Shown here piece by piece: positions 1 through 10,367 of a DNA stretch of 64,000 nt. How positions within the stretch are numbered: position 1 is the first letter of the stretch; every line of letters begins with the position of its first letter. Source of the stretch: Bryopsis sp. KO-2023 (lineage: Eukaryota; Chlorophyta; Ulvophyceae; Bryopsidales; Bryopsidaceae); assembly GCA_030272585.1 (NCBI GenBank), contig BSYQ01000008.1, forward strand, positions 5,022,001-5,086,000, given 5' to 3'. The position numbers were made by a program, and so were the translations under genes. The notes beneath the pieces were generated by a model. The model had not been told where the DNA came from, did not search any database, and saw nothing but the letters and a program-made list of their open reading frames with translations.

Positions 1-720
1 ACCAAGATAATGGAGCTCATTCTTGAAGAAATCACACTTAGACTTCTTAAGAAAGACCTTGTGCTCACGCAACCGTTCCATCACGGCTCGTAAATGTTGC
101 ACATGCTCCTCGGGGGTTTTGCTGAATACGAGTTTATCATCCAAGTATATCAGGACCGACTTCCCGATCATACCGGTGAAAACCCGATTCATCCAAGTCT
201 GGAATATCGCTGGTGCGTTGCACAAACCCATCGGCAACACTCGATATTCATACAGACCAAACGGGGTCTTAAAAGCAGTCTTCGGCTGGTCTGGTTCCTT
301 CACTCGAAGTTGCCAATACCCTGCTTTCAAGTCCAAGGCCGAAAAGAACTTCGCACCTTGCAACTGATCAAGGAGATCATCTATCCTTGGTAGAGGATAT
401 TGATTCCTGATCGTGAGTTTGTTCAACCCTCTATAGTCAACGCACATGCGCCGGGAACCATCAGGTTTGGGCACAAACAAGATAGGTGCTCCCCATGGAC
501 TACAACTTGGTTTCACCAAACCCTTTCTCAACATGTCAGCGATTTGCTCCTCGATCTCTTTTCTTTCCTCTGGCGTATACCGAAACATAGGTCTATGAAC
601 CGGTTTCGCTCCAGGGATAAGATCGATCGCTGCATCCTCTTCACGAGCGGGTGGACATTCAGCCAACTCATCCGCAAATCTGTCCTCATATTCATTCAAC
701 AAGTTTTCCAGCTCACTTGA
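1..720 (-). CDS. reverse transcriptase part of the Ty3/gypsy pol, partial
   Basis: Translating the minus strand gives typical gypsy reverse transcriptase blocks: LPMGLCNAPAIFQ followed by the catalytic box LIYLDDKLVFS (the YLDD aspartates bind metal) at about 130-260, then the KCxFF-type palm/thumb segment at the left edge. Upstream blocks lie between about 260 and 700, with the R-F-x-x-D/Y-R-x-LN style region at about 400-470. The C-terminal RT, RNase H and integrase are outside the window. Confidence 0.88.
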
Positions 721-1040
721 ATGAGACACAGATGGAAGGGATTCAGTTTCGGGTACCCCAGGTTCCTCCCCCTCAACAGGGTGCGGGACCTCCCGAACCA
801 ACACAAGGAAAGGTGAAAGCGAAGATTTCTTCAACCGCCTTTTCACTTGTGAGACACTCAACAAGGGATTGATCCGTGCATTCGACGGAGTAGGGGCACG
901 CAACGCCAAATCAGGTCGTAACGTGAGTCGGTTTCCCCGTGTGGATAGAACCGATGCACTGCCCACAGTGAAATCCATCAGAACTCGGTGATTGCGTAAC
1001 CACACATCCCCAAGGTACAAATCAAAATGCTGGGCAGTGA

Positions 1041-3008
1041 TCACAAGCCTTGCATCCGCAAGTTAATCGAGGTGACCCCAACAACATGTAAGGGACTGCC
1101 ATCAGCCATTTCAACTTGTTGACCTTGTGTACACCTGTAACTCAACCCTATGCTTTCGCAATAGTGTTTTGAGATATAGGCCAAACCAGCGGCGCCAGAG
1201 TCTAACAAGACTTGACCAGGAGAACCAGAAATTAATGCTTTAAAGGACATTGACATCTGATGATTATGATCCTCTTCCGATACCCCTCCAGGTAACGAAG
1301 CTACTGGTGGATCATAATAGATATCAACGGGCCAAAGCAAACCTGGTGCTTTTCCGCTACCATGAGCAAACAATTTCGCTCCTTTACGGTACTGTGCGAT
1401 CAATCGCATTTTCCCGATTTCTTTAATCTTCACCGCCATGTTGTGAGGAATCAACACGCAGCAACTGGTGGTAGAAGGTGATTCTTTCTTGCCATTCAAG
1501 TAATGTTGCATATACTCATGCACATTCTTTCGTCCAGGATCCATCCAAACATGATGTCCTGTTACTGACGATGCAAGAAATTTTTCTCCTGTACGAAACT
1601 CTTTACACAACGCAAAGTTCACATCGTTTGTAGACGAGTCTAAAGTAAACTCTCTACTTGCTTCTTGCAAACGATGAAATTCCGTATCCAAGAGTCGCAT
1701 CCCAGAGACGCAATCTTTCTCTGGCACCTTCTCCTTCTCACTCTCGAGTACAGGATTATGGACGTCCCCAATGGGATCGACGACCATCTCATCCTCTTCT
1801 TGAGTTCCACTCTCATTTCTATCAACAGACACAACCTGGTCAGGATTCGTCTTTGATGAAATGGTTTGTTCGGGTTCCAACATATCTGCATCCACTGGAT
1901 CAGATTTTTCTGTGGCATGTTCCACAACTGTTGGAAAAACTTCTTTCCCGAAACAAGCAAACACACCTTTGCTTACCGTTCCAAAATCACACACGTGACC
2001 CGGTTGGTATGGTGCACCGCACTTGAAACACAAACTGGCTGCTCTACGCCTCTCGAGTTCCTTCGGACTCAAGCCAAAAGAGCGTTTCTCATTTCCCCGA
2101 CGCATCCGCGTTGGTTGAGAATCACCACCACGACCTGGTGTGAAAGCCGGAGTCGATCGAAGCTTCTTTCGACTATTCGACCGTTCTTTGCTCTTTTCGT
2201 TTGTTTCATTGCGCTTTTTGCTCTTTTTGTCCTCTCCGTCACTCTTCTGTGACAACACTGGCGTTCGCTCATCGTGCGAAACCCCTTTTGCCAACACATG
2301 AGATCGGAAACCCTCATACGAGGTCCATTCCTTTCCCGAAGTATCCGTTGCAACCGCTTCTTTCAACACACTGTGCAAGTTGCGGTGTAAGAACCAAATC
2401 TTGGTGATATCATCCACCTTGGTCTTACGCAGGGTAAAGTATGTGTCCATCTGACGAACATACTCTCCAGTGTCACATTTCCGATTGATATGGTCCCTGA
2501 ATGTGGCTAGTTTTTGAGTTATGGCATACTCTGTTGCCAACTCACCAAAACTACCATCATCCATGGCGGTACACATATCCTCCCACGATAGGGCACCTTG
2601 GGACACACTGTCCTCACCCACACGTGCAATGAGGTGTTTGATCCCCTTGGGACCCAAATAGGTTGGACCTATTTTACCCCACTCGGAACGAGGCACACCC
2701 TCAGCATTCCAGAAAATTTCTAAGGTCACCTTGTGCTCAGCCCATGGACATTGTCCATCGAACTTGTCCGGTTTTCCAACCGCGGACCTTTTAGCACCTC
2801 TGCGGCTTTCGACCTCTTTCTGAAATTTTTCTTGCTGGGCTCTCAACAAAACCAACTCCCTTTGCAACTCTGCAACTGTGGGAGCTGCCATTTCTGGCTC
2901 CTCGGTCTGACCTCCGACCAAGTCTTGAACCTCAAGGCCGGTAGACCCCTCTGGTTGAGCCATTTCCTCACACCTTCTATTGACCAAATAAAAGGGAAAC
3001 TCACTCAC
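1041..3008 (-). CDS. gag protein with retropepsin-like region of the Ty3/gypsy element
   Basis: A 655-residue open frame starting MSEFPFYLVN. The N-terminal third has a short coiled-coil-like stretch and a capsid-like region. A basic Lys/Arg/Ser-rich stretch follows. A nucleic-acid-binding zinc knuckle with spacing C-x2-C-x7-H-x-C (CFKCGAPYQPGHVC) lies at about residue 330; this wide-spaced form is common in plant and protist gypsy elements. The aspartic protease signature VLLDSGAAG is near residue 605. Gag followed by protease is the expected arrangement. The structural protein would package element RNA, and the protease would process gag-pol. It is read as part of a mobile element fossil, not as a host gene. 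Confidence 0.85.
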   Translation of the reverse strand: MSEFPFYLVNRRCEEMAQPEGSTGLEVQDLVGGQTEEPEMAAPTVAELQRELVLLRAQQEKFQKEVESRRGAKRSAVGKPDKFDGQCPWAEHKVTLEIFWNAEGVPRSEWGKIGPTYLGPKGIKHLIARVGEDSVSQGALSWEDMCTAMDDGSFGELATEYAITQKLATFRDHINRKCDTGEYVRQMDTYFTLRKTKVDDITKIWFLHRNLHSVLKEAVATDTSGKEWTSYEGFRSHVLAKGVSHDERTPVLSQKSDGEDKKSKKRNETNEKSKERSNSRKKLRSTPAFTPGRGGDSQPTRMRRGNEKRSFGLSPKELERRRAASLCFKCGAPYQPGHVCDFGTVSKGVFACFGKEVFPTVVEHATEKSDPVDADMLEPEQTISSKTNPDQVVSVDRNESGTQEEDEMVVDPIGDVHNPVLESEKEKVPEKDCVSGMRLLDTEFHRLQEASREFTLDSSTNDVNFALCKEFRTGEKFLASSVTGHHVWMDPGRKNVHEYMQHYLNGKKESPSTTSCCVLIPHNMAVKIKEIGKMRLIAQYRKGAKLFAHGSGKAPGLLWPVDIYYDPPVASLPGGVSEEDHNHQMSMSFKALISGSPGQVLLDSGAAGLAYISKHYCESIGLSYRCTQGQQVEMADGSPLHVVGVTSINLRMQGL

Positions 3009-3612
3009 TGAAGCTCTCCAAGCACCTCAGTAAAACTGTACTCTTTCCACCATCCAAGACACAACTGCCCTTGGTATGCTATGTAGCACTAAGGCTTCTC
3101 GAGAGCACACACACACACTAGAGCTCTCTAGGGTCTTGATATTAGATCAAGGAGAATATATCTCAGCAACCCCAGTCACAGCCCTCACTGATGTTGTAGG
3201 TTTCCAGAAAAAACCTCAGCCCACTTTCACTTGCTTATCCACCCAAAAGAAAACACCCCTTTGAGTAGCAACAAGCCCTATAGACCCAAACAAGCACACA
3301 GCACCACCAAAACTCTCCAACACTTGTCTTAGGGTACTTGACCTGACCCTTACCCTAACCTAGGGTAAACCACTCAGGAAAAGTGAAAACAACCCAAGCG
3401 TTCCTTCGCGAACTCAAACGAAACCTTATAGGCCACCCTGAAAAACGTCAGGATCTTCAAACGGCCATAACTCTCTCGTCTGAACTCTGATAACCTAGCG
3501 ACAAAATGCTCTGGAAAGCTCTTTTTCTGTAGATACTTTTCGCAACCTTGGAATTGCAATTCCGAGTCGTGTGCGAGCTGTAGCAGCCAAAAACGTGCGC
3601 TAATCGTCACTT
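3009..3612 (-). other. leader of the gypsy element, no gene
   Basis: This stretch lies between the primer-binding site and the gag start. No conserved frame is visible. It holds a short CA-repeat at about 3110-3120 and would contain the untranslated leader and packaging signals in such elements (family knowledge). Confidence 0.5.
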
Positions 3613-3624
3613 GCTCCGAAACCA
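3613..3624 (-). promoter_or_regulatory. candidate tRNA primer-binding site
   Basis: Minus-strand TGGTTTCGGAGC immediately inside the candidate LTR. The same 12-mer lies just inside the 5' LTRs of two unrelated elements at 10575 and 11874. That three-fold match is the main support for this LTR boundary. Confidence 0.7.
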
Positions 3625-3626
3625 AC

Positions 3627-3795
3627 TGTTTAGAACCTCTCCTGCACGACCTTGTCGCCAAAAGAAGCCCCCTGGACAGCCCCTTGAAGTCCTTTAACCC
3701 TCCAACCCCATGGGTCCCATCAACCATGTGGAGGAACCTAGCAAGCTAGGCGGACACCCTGTCCAGTCACATCACCCATCAGGGGGGATGTGACA
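3627..3795 (-). repeat. candidate 5' LTR of the gypsy element
   Basis: On the minus strand this segment opens with TGTCACATC and closes with TAAACA, the TG...CA ends expected of an LTR. It is followed two bases later by a primer-binding-site-like 12-mer. At 169 bases it is short for this group. The partner LTR is outside the window, so both ends are inferred; the base run just outside (3796-3800, tcgac) would be the target duplication. Confidence 0.55.
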
Positions 3796-4399
3796 TCGAC
3801 CACCCACTACACCACGCCACCCACGTGGCTAGTGGAGGCGGCACACTCAGGCAAGGAGGGCATAACAACACCGCCCGAAAAGCTTCCGACAAAGGCGTGT
3901 TCACGTGTGCTGCGTGCAAACGGTGTACTTCCAACGTATTGGCTGCCAACTCCAAAATTGGCGCGAACGAAGATACAAAAGGTTCCAAAGCCTTCTTCAC
4001 TGCAGCCCCTTGATCCGAATGCGCCGCAAATTGAGCAAACAGGACAAACCAATCAAAAGCAAACGCCACTACAGGCGCCCACGAACTAAACTCAGCAAAG
4101 AATCCAGAACGCACACCAAGAGCAGCACCCACGCGAGCACCCGCTGCTGTGTCCAACACGTCGAAATAATGGCCAAAGATGGCCGCCGCTGGTACCTCTA
4201 CTGGATTTAGCGCCGCCCGTGGCGGGTCACTGCCTGGAGCAAGACACAGCTCCTCCAAACCTTCAGCGATCTCCGCCGACCCAGCAAATTTCTTCAGAAT
4301 CCCGTCCAAACGAGACTGCGGGGAACTCTGCTCTCCTGACGCTCTCAACAAATCCAGCTGTGCTTGTAACGCAGCAATCTTTTCCTCAACAGTCGGCAT
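3796..4399 (-). CDS. unrecognised GC-rich open frame meeting the gypsy LTR
   Basis: An open frame starts MPTVEEKIAALQAQ at about 4399 and runs for about 200 residues up to the LTR boundary. Its N-terminus is a short coiled coil, and the middle is Ala/Phe/Val-rich with an aromatic cluster (FAFDWFVLFAQFAA). Base composition is clearly more GC-rich than the flanks. I do not recognise the product. It may be the N-terminal part of a gag-like protein of another element or a host gene that the gypsy element entered. An in-frame second methionine upstream (4435) precedes a hydrophobic stretch (MGLVPVLLVLFL), which could be a signal peptide. The true extent is unknown. Confidence 0.35.
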
Positions 4400-4880
4400 C
4401 AAAAAAAGGACCAACAATACAGGGACAAGCCCCACGCTGGCTGAGCCAGGAATGGTTCGAAACGGTGCACTTCAGGTGCCCGTGAGGGTAAAGATAAAGC
4501 AGAAAAACCGAGTAAAGAAAGACCAACTGAGTGAGCTTAAGAACCCAAACTACTGAGATCCAAAACTCCAAAAAGGTACCCCTACAGACCACCTCAGCAA
4601 TTAGTCCTTTCAATCGTCCCACCCTAAAACTCCGCAAAAGGAACCGCGCTTCCTGCGGAACCGTAAATTTCTATTGTCTTTATACCACTCCCGTGTCTTA
4701 CATTTAAATAATCTTAACATGAATATCTTTATACGAAATGTGGTTAGAATCCGAAAACATTGTATCCATCTTAAAGAGTGTGTTTTGGGAACATAGAAAA
4801 AGAAAAAGTGATCAAAAGTTTTGACACGATTCACTTTAAACGGAATAAAAATGGAATAATGCGAAAAATGGGACAATTTC

Positions 4881-5021
4881 TTTACGCTTGGGGGTTTGCA
4901 GTTCGCGTAATTACGCGTAAAGTTTACGCAGGAAACGTAACCTCGTAAGGTTACGCTACCCCCCGCGTAATTTCGCGTAATTACGCGTAAAATTACGCGT
5001 AAATTCTGGCGTAAGGCGTAA
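4881..5021. repeat. cluster of TTACGC/GCGTAA motifs with palindromes
   Basis: About a dozen copies of TTACGC or its complement GCGTAA occur in 140 bases, many fused as TTACGCGTAA. The 14-base palindrome CGCGTAATTACGCG occurs twice (4904-4917 and 4974-4987). Spacing is irregular, so this is not a simple tandem array. No gene is visible in the surrounding 4640-5040. Confidence 0.75.
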
Positions 5022-5073
5022 TGTCCCATCCCTAGTTCACTCCCTCCCGAAGTACCCTACCCTGTTCAAAACT

Positions 5074-5094
5074 ACTCCCTTTTGCCAAGGGAGT
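5074..5094. repeat. hairpin-forming inverted repeat
   Basis: Perfect 8-base arms (5074-5081 and 5087-5094) around a 5-base loop. It sits 20 bases before a stronger hairpin. Confidence 0.7.
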
Positions 5095-5114
5095 TCGACA
5101 AAACTCGAATATAT

Positions 5115-5144
5115 ATCCAAGGAAACGCCTGCGTTTCCTTGGAT
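5115..5144. repeat. strong perfect hairpin, 14-base arms
   Basis: Arms 5115-5128 and 5131-5144 are exact reverse complements with only CT between them. With the hairpin just upstream this makes a compact double stem-loop of unknown role. Confidence 0.85.
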
Positions 5145-5231
5145 CGAGGGCGAGGCGACTGCCGCAGTACGTATTCTTTGTTTGTTTGTGTGACTGGACT
5201 TGACTCCCAGAGCACTTTTACTAGCAATCAG

Positions 5232-5327
5232 GTTTTTTATGGTGTGGAGCAGCTGAGGATCCTTAGAGTAACTGCGAAACTGGAAAAGCTGGTCGACCAG
5301 CCAGGAGGCCACCATGATGACCACTAG
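5232..5327 (+). CDS. last-exon relative of the small gene at 33.9 kb
   Basis: After a candidate acceptor (AATCAG) a frame of 31 codons ends at TAG 5325-5327. It contains EQLRILRVTAKLEKLVD, matching EQLRILRGIAKLEKLVD in the second exon of the minus-strand gene at 33890-34307. The 51 shared codon bases differ mainly at third positions, and both frames stop within nine codons of LVD. This argues for a real, conserved C-terminus. No matching first exon was found upstream; the TTACGC cluster, the hairpins and then the GC-rich frame lie there. It could be a gene remnant. Function unknown. Confidence 0.5.
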   Translation, partial: VFYGVEQLRILRVTAKLEKLVDQPGGHHDDH

Positions 5328-6129
5328 CTTAACACATGACTGGAAGGTACAACACCCTCAAGAGGAAACGAAAGAAATCAAGGGTAGACGAATCATTAAG
5401 TCAAGTTTTGTATTGTTTCCTAAAAAGCAAATTTTTCTTTAGAAAAGACAGAAAAAGAAGGAAATGAAATGAAGTGCAAAATACTGCGAAAGTCATTGTT
5501 CAATATTACCTCAAGCGCGAGGTTTTTTTTGTCAGAAGTCGATATGAAAAACTCTGGAGATCCGTTCACATATCACTATCCCCCACTCACTTTTCCCAAA
5601 TTTCTACATTCACAGGAAGTCCTGATCGCATCTCATTCACTCACAAGCTTTCCTTTTACATTCTACTTTTTTCCCTCCCCTTAGTGGAAACCTCCAACAA
5701 CAACAACAATAATTACATATTGCCTGAGGGGCCACTCACCCCAAACCTCCAAACAGCCAGTCCCCCTGTCGCTGAACATCCACCAAAAGAGGCCCCCATT
5801 CAGTGCATTACTAATCCTACGAAACCATCTCTCGCTGCACTACATTTTTCCTGGCTGTCGGGATTTTTTTTGGTAATTTTTGTGTGCGAAGATTCCACAT
5901 TCCATTTTCCCATCTGTTGTGAGACTGCGTTGATCAACAGGTGTTTGATGTACGATGTTGATGGCAGCCTTTTGCCGAGACGATGTGCTGTGAAGTCGAC
6001 AGAGAGCGACGGTGCTGCAAATCCAGAACTAAATTGGCCTGACAACAGGCTGTTGCAAGGGCTGCTGAATTGTTTCGAAGCAGGGTACTTTCGACCACCG
6101 TCGTTGAAAAAACGAGAATAGAATTCCAA
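5328..6129. other. no supported gene
   Basis: Several overlapping short frames exist on both strands, but none shows family motifs or a paired splice structure. A short AAC run lies at 5697-5711. Confidence 0.5.
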
Positions 6130-6297
6130 CATGCGTTGTTTTCTTTTGGGAACCCCGTTTTTGGTGGTGTGCATGTGTACGGCGAAGTGGTATGGGTAAC
6201 CCAAGGTCCAGACAACCCAGTTCACTTGACGTCGAAAGTATGGGATGGGGGCAATGTGAAAGACGCTGAGGTGGGCGCCGATCGCCAATACGCAGTG
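6130..6297 (+). CDS. possible isolated exon, unrecognised
   Basis: An open stretch contains NPVFGGVHVYGEVVWVTQ and VKDAEVGADRQYAV. It ends at a good donor (CGCAGTG before GTGAGTG at 6298). The composition is protein-like, but I recognise no family and could not find convincing neighbouring exons. It may be a chance open frame. Confidence 0.25.
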
Positions 6298-8426
6298 GTG
6301 AGTGTTTTTATTCGTCCACAAAAACGAATCGAGGGGTCTTTAACGCTGTTTTTTTTACTTCGGCGGCGAATGTCGTTGTATCGACAAAAAACATGGGGAT
6401 TAGCCACGACTGTTTTTCTTTTTCTGATTGAATGACCGTTTCGTTGGTCTTTTCTCTTAGCGCTCGATCTTCGTCGCTGGAAAAATATTAGCAGATGAAA
6501 GATTGCCGAAATAGGCGGCAGGGTTTATGAAGATCGCAAACGGCAACCTCTTGGCGAGGACATGGCCAAATGGTCCTTCCAACAATCGATCCTGGCTTAC
6601 TGTGGATTACTGTAGTGCTCAAAGCGAAAGAGCTCACATGATTGTTGCGGATTTCCTGAATTTTTTTGTTTAGGGATTCGGACTTTTATTCGATTTTGTC
6701 TGCAGGATTCAATGGATTCAATGCAGTTGTTATAGAGGCCTGATATGGTTATATTCCTTGTGGAAGTGTTATATCCCTGTTGTAAATTGGCTTGTATATG
6801 GCTTGTATTTCTGTGCTTTGTTGATTTTGTCATTTTCGTCCCTCTCTCCACCTCTCGAAAATCGTTGCATTATATGCTCAGTTGATGATTGAAAGTCACT
6901 CAAAAACCAACTTACAACAGGAGCACGAAATCACAGATACCCTTCCTCCTCCATTTCTTTCTCCAGTCTGAGAAACGTCACAGTTCTCAAGACATTCTTG
7001 CGGAGGTCTGCACTTTCGGTGGAAAGGTCTTCCTCAATACGAAGGAATATTTGCACTCTGTCAAGGCTTGTCATTTCTTCATCTTTGGACAAATGTGAAA
7101 TTATGTTCAGAGAAGAGAATGAGAGGATATTATGTTTTTATCAAATGTGATCTGTAAATTCTGGTGTCAAGGGAGTAGGAATTTGTGGATTGTTCAATTG
7201 CTGTTTGAATCGCGAAACGACGGTGATGGAATCATCACCATTTAGTGAATGAAACCTCAAATGAATTTTCGCAAAATAGATAAAATCAGGTGTGGAGTAA
7301 TGTTGGTTTTTGGGGTGGGTAGAAGTTTTTTGCCCAGGGTGGAACATGATGGAATACCAATTGATTTCAGTGGTTTAGAATAAGGAGTGTCCACATTACA
7401 ACAGCAAACCAACAAACTGATGAATACAAAAGCAAACCAACACACTGTGAAAACTATAACAAACCAACGAACCGCTGGAAAACCACTTGATAAAAACACT
7501 GTCTCATCATTTCTCTTGTATTTGTCGAAAACAATTCCCGTCCAATCAAAAACCATGTCCGCTAGAGTTTAGCACCAATCGCTCCGATTCGATCAATGTC
7601 CGACAACAATTTCAAGAAAAAGAAAAACACCCTGCCGACGATCCTTAAAATTTCCTACAGTAGGTGTTGCTAAATCATAAAAACAAAACAAAACAAAACA
7701 AATTGAATAAAGTGAATTTGGGGGTTGAATATCACCGGAACTGAGCATTTCGATGGGCAAGCTTCAACCGTGGCTGGAATTTCAATTGGGCTTTATTTAT
7801 GGTATGGAGGGTTGTTTTTCTTTTCGAAATTGGATTTAATTTTTCAACATGTGCTACTGGATTTTAATTACCTTGTTCATGGACGACAGCTGGTGTTTTC
7901 TCTTTTCGTCGTCTTCGTGGTGCAAAAGGAATTCTCGAGAAGCTTCTTTCTTTCCTCAGTGGACTCTTCGGCAGCTCTTGCTGGACCTTAAACACCTTGG
8001 AAAGATAAAGTATACACCAGCATTAGTTTTTAAAGTTTTCCCACAACCTTGTCCAGAACTGGAAAAAATATTCTTTCTTTTCCTTTTCAGAATCGCCATG
8101 AGTGGCACCTCCAAAAACGACAGTTTGCTTGCCTTGAAGCTTGCACTCTTTATCTGTCAGTCATTCCATGAAATTGTGGTCCATCTCATTGCATGATACC
8201 AACCTTTTCAGCTCCCATGTCTTCCACATTTGCCTGGGTCTCAACAGCTTCCAGACTTTGTGTGCATCCTCTTAACTGATTTTTATTCCCTTTCAAACTA
8301 GGATCCAAACAAAAATAAAGGGTGAGATTTTTTTTCCAGTGGAAACAGAGGCGTCTTCTCCAAAGCGTTAATTTCCTCATATAAATTTCCTCCCTTCTGC
8401 TCAAATATTCCTACGTGAAGCCATAC
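6298..8426. other. no supported gene
   Basis: AT-rich sequence with short unrelated frames. It includes an AAAAC run at about 7678-7701. Around 8050-8130 it is similar to about 23940-23990: the minus strand reads GGATHGDSEKEK against GGTNHGDSEKEK. This suggests an additional eroded piece of the repeat-protein family described at 8427-9488. Confidence 0.5.
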
Positions 8427-9488
8427 CTTCGTTCTTCTGCCACATCTGGAACATCGATTCTTGTCACATGCTTGTTGCATGCCACAGAATTTTTCGGCCC
8501 CGCCAAACGGCAGCCCAAGTCCTGGATCAGATTCACTCCTTTGTTTCGGCTGATGGGATTGCTCCATCCTCTGATTACAAGCCACAAACATTTCCCTTCC
8601 ATTTTTGTTGGATCCCACCAACACGAATTCAGCGCCCAGCTCCTTGTACCCCGCCAAACGGCAGCCCAAGTCCTGGATCAGATTCACTCCTTGTTTCGGC
8701 TGATGGGATTGCTCCATCCTCTGATTACAAGCCACAAACATTTCCCTTCCATTTTTGTTGGATCCCACTAACACGAATTCAGCGCCCAGCTTCTTGTACC
8801 CCGATTCGGCTGCAACCCTGTTCACACACATCTTTCTCTTATGGATATCCAAAAAAAAGGCAAACTGACACAGACTTGGTTGCTCCTAAAACTAGCAACC
8901 AAACAGAAATGGAGGGTGAGATCTTTTTCCAGTGAAAATAGAGGGGTCACTGCTTGCAGTCGTTTTCCAAAGGGCTATTTTCATGCTCTGAATCTCCCCC
9001 CTTCTGCGCAAATATTTCTGTGCGAAGTCATACCTTCTTTCCTTGCACGCATCTGAAACATCAATTCTCAACATATCCTGAAAAGACCCAGGTAATACCA
9101 TCAGCTTGGACAGATGAACTGAGTTAAAGGTGCAATCATCAGAATAATGCTGATTGAGCTAGATGGTCCAGGGAAACTGACAGCCTACCTGGATAAGAAA
9201 AGAAGCTCCATTGATGACCTCCCAGATGTCGCTGCTCAGCTCAATCGAGAAAGCAGCTCCTCTCACGACGGGCTCAGCCTTGATACTGAGGATGTGATCG
9301 CGTACACCCTGTGGAATCTCAGACCAAAACTCCGCAGCATTCCCAGCGCCATCTTTTGAGCACGATCCCATGTCGAACAGCTGGAGGCACAGTGTGTTCG
9401 CCGGAGCTCCCCTTGTCGACAACGCCAAATCCGCCGAGCTTTTGTCGAAGATTTCTTCCACATCATCGGCTTGATCCTGCGAAGTCAA
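8427..9488 (-). CDS. unrecognised multi-exon gene with tandem coding repeats, possibly broken
   Basis: Minus strand. Exon 1 (9189-9488) starts MTSQDQADDVEEIF and ends at CAG before GTAGGC, 100 codons. Exon 2 (9034-9077) follows TTTTCAG and reads DMLRIDVSDACKERR to a GTATGA donor. Further down, two near-identical 150-base units encode GAEFVLVGSNKNGR, MFVACNQR and GVNLIQDLGCRLAG, then TRIDVPDVAEERR before another GTATGG donor (8428). That last piece parallels exon 2, so the exon was duplicated. The two units differ by one base in a T run near 8540, which shifts the frame, so this copy may be a pseudogene. Block 23.9-24.3 kb carries the same unit. No known family recognised; cell role unknown. 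Confidence 0.5.
8501..8802. repeat. tandem duplication of a 150-base coding unit
   Basis: Two copies (8501-8651 and 8652-8802) are almost identical along their whole length, implying recent duplication. They encode the repeat GAEFVLVGSNKNGR...FVACNQR on the minus strand. Confidence 0.9.
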
Positions 9489-10367
9489 CCAAACACAAAA
9501 ACGATATCCTCAGGAAGGGATACCTGCGATTTTCGCGTGCTACCTTTCCTTGGTAGTTTTATCAGACGTTGTTGGTTCTCTAGAAACTCAGAAACTTTTG
9601 TTTCACAAGTTTGTTCCACTGGTCTGCCCGAAAATGTTCACTTGAAGTTCGTACGCCACATCACATGGTGTGACGCTTCGAAAAGCGATTCGGCCGACAT
9701 ACAAGCGCTGATGCGCAGTACACAGTTGGAAGCGTGGTGATATAAAACAGTCATTGGATGATCAGCGCTTGAACGCTTCGGCAGAAAGCCATTCGTAGAG
9801 GAAAGTATGACACAGACAATGCAGTCGAACAAATCACGGAGACACACAATCAAACCACAAGCTCCGGAAAAAACACACACACACACAAGAGAATAGAGCA
9901 GAAAGAGAGTTTACAAAGAACCTTTGTAAAAGAGCTTCTCTGGGAGGGGTCTCCCACAATGCAAAAGATACCGTCTCCCACCGGAGTTTCACATCCCTGG
10001 CCTGAGATTACCTATCCACAAAGAACTATATCCCGCGTATCGAAGAGAATTCTTCCCCAATACTTCAGCTCCCAGAGATAGGTGTCTCGAAAACGTGAGT
10101 TCTAACTTCGGACGGCTAAGTGTAACAGTCGGAGATCCAGAGAGAAACTAATGTCCAAAGAACTAGAAACTTGTCCTTGAACTTGTTATCTTCACGGAAA
10201 AAGCTCCCTCTAAATACTCCAGTGCCAGGTCTACGATAGAACGTATGGGTTGGCAGGAGGGGCGACCCCCAACGTCGAGTATCTCTCTCGCAACGCGACA
10301 GAGACTCAGTTATTCGCTCAGTTATTCGTCTGGACAGGTTGATTCACTGGGGGCGGAGTGTACTTCC
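9489..10367. other. no supported gene
   Basis: Only short frames. A CA microsatellite lies at about 9872-9889. The last five bases, CTTCC (10363-10367), are the left copy of the outer element's target duplication. Confidence 0.55.

Larger units (their letters stand above)
1..3795 (-). mobile_element. Ty3/gypsy LTR retrotransposon, cut by the left window edge
   Basis: A minus-strand LTR retrotransposon. Seen in order from high to low coordinates: a candidate 5' LTR (3627-3795), a candidate primer-binding site (3613-3624), a leader of about 600 bases, a gag plus protease frame (1041-3008), and reverse transcriptase at the left edge. The order and the RT and gag motifs are those of the Ty3/gypsy (Metaviridae) group. 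The RNase H, integrase and second LTR would lie left of the window, so completeness and age cannot be judged; the long open gag frame suggests it is not ancient. Relatives usually make pol as a gag-pol fusion by read-through or frameshifting. Confidence 0.9.

Noticed and set aside
5800-6321. 173-codon minus-strand frame
   Set aside because: It overlaps the more protein-like plus-strand stretch. No recognised motif, so neither is called with confidence.
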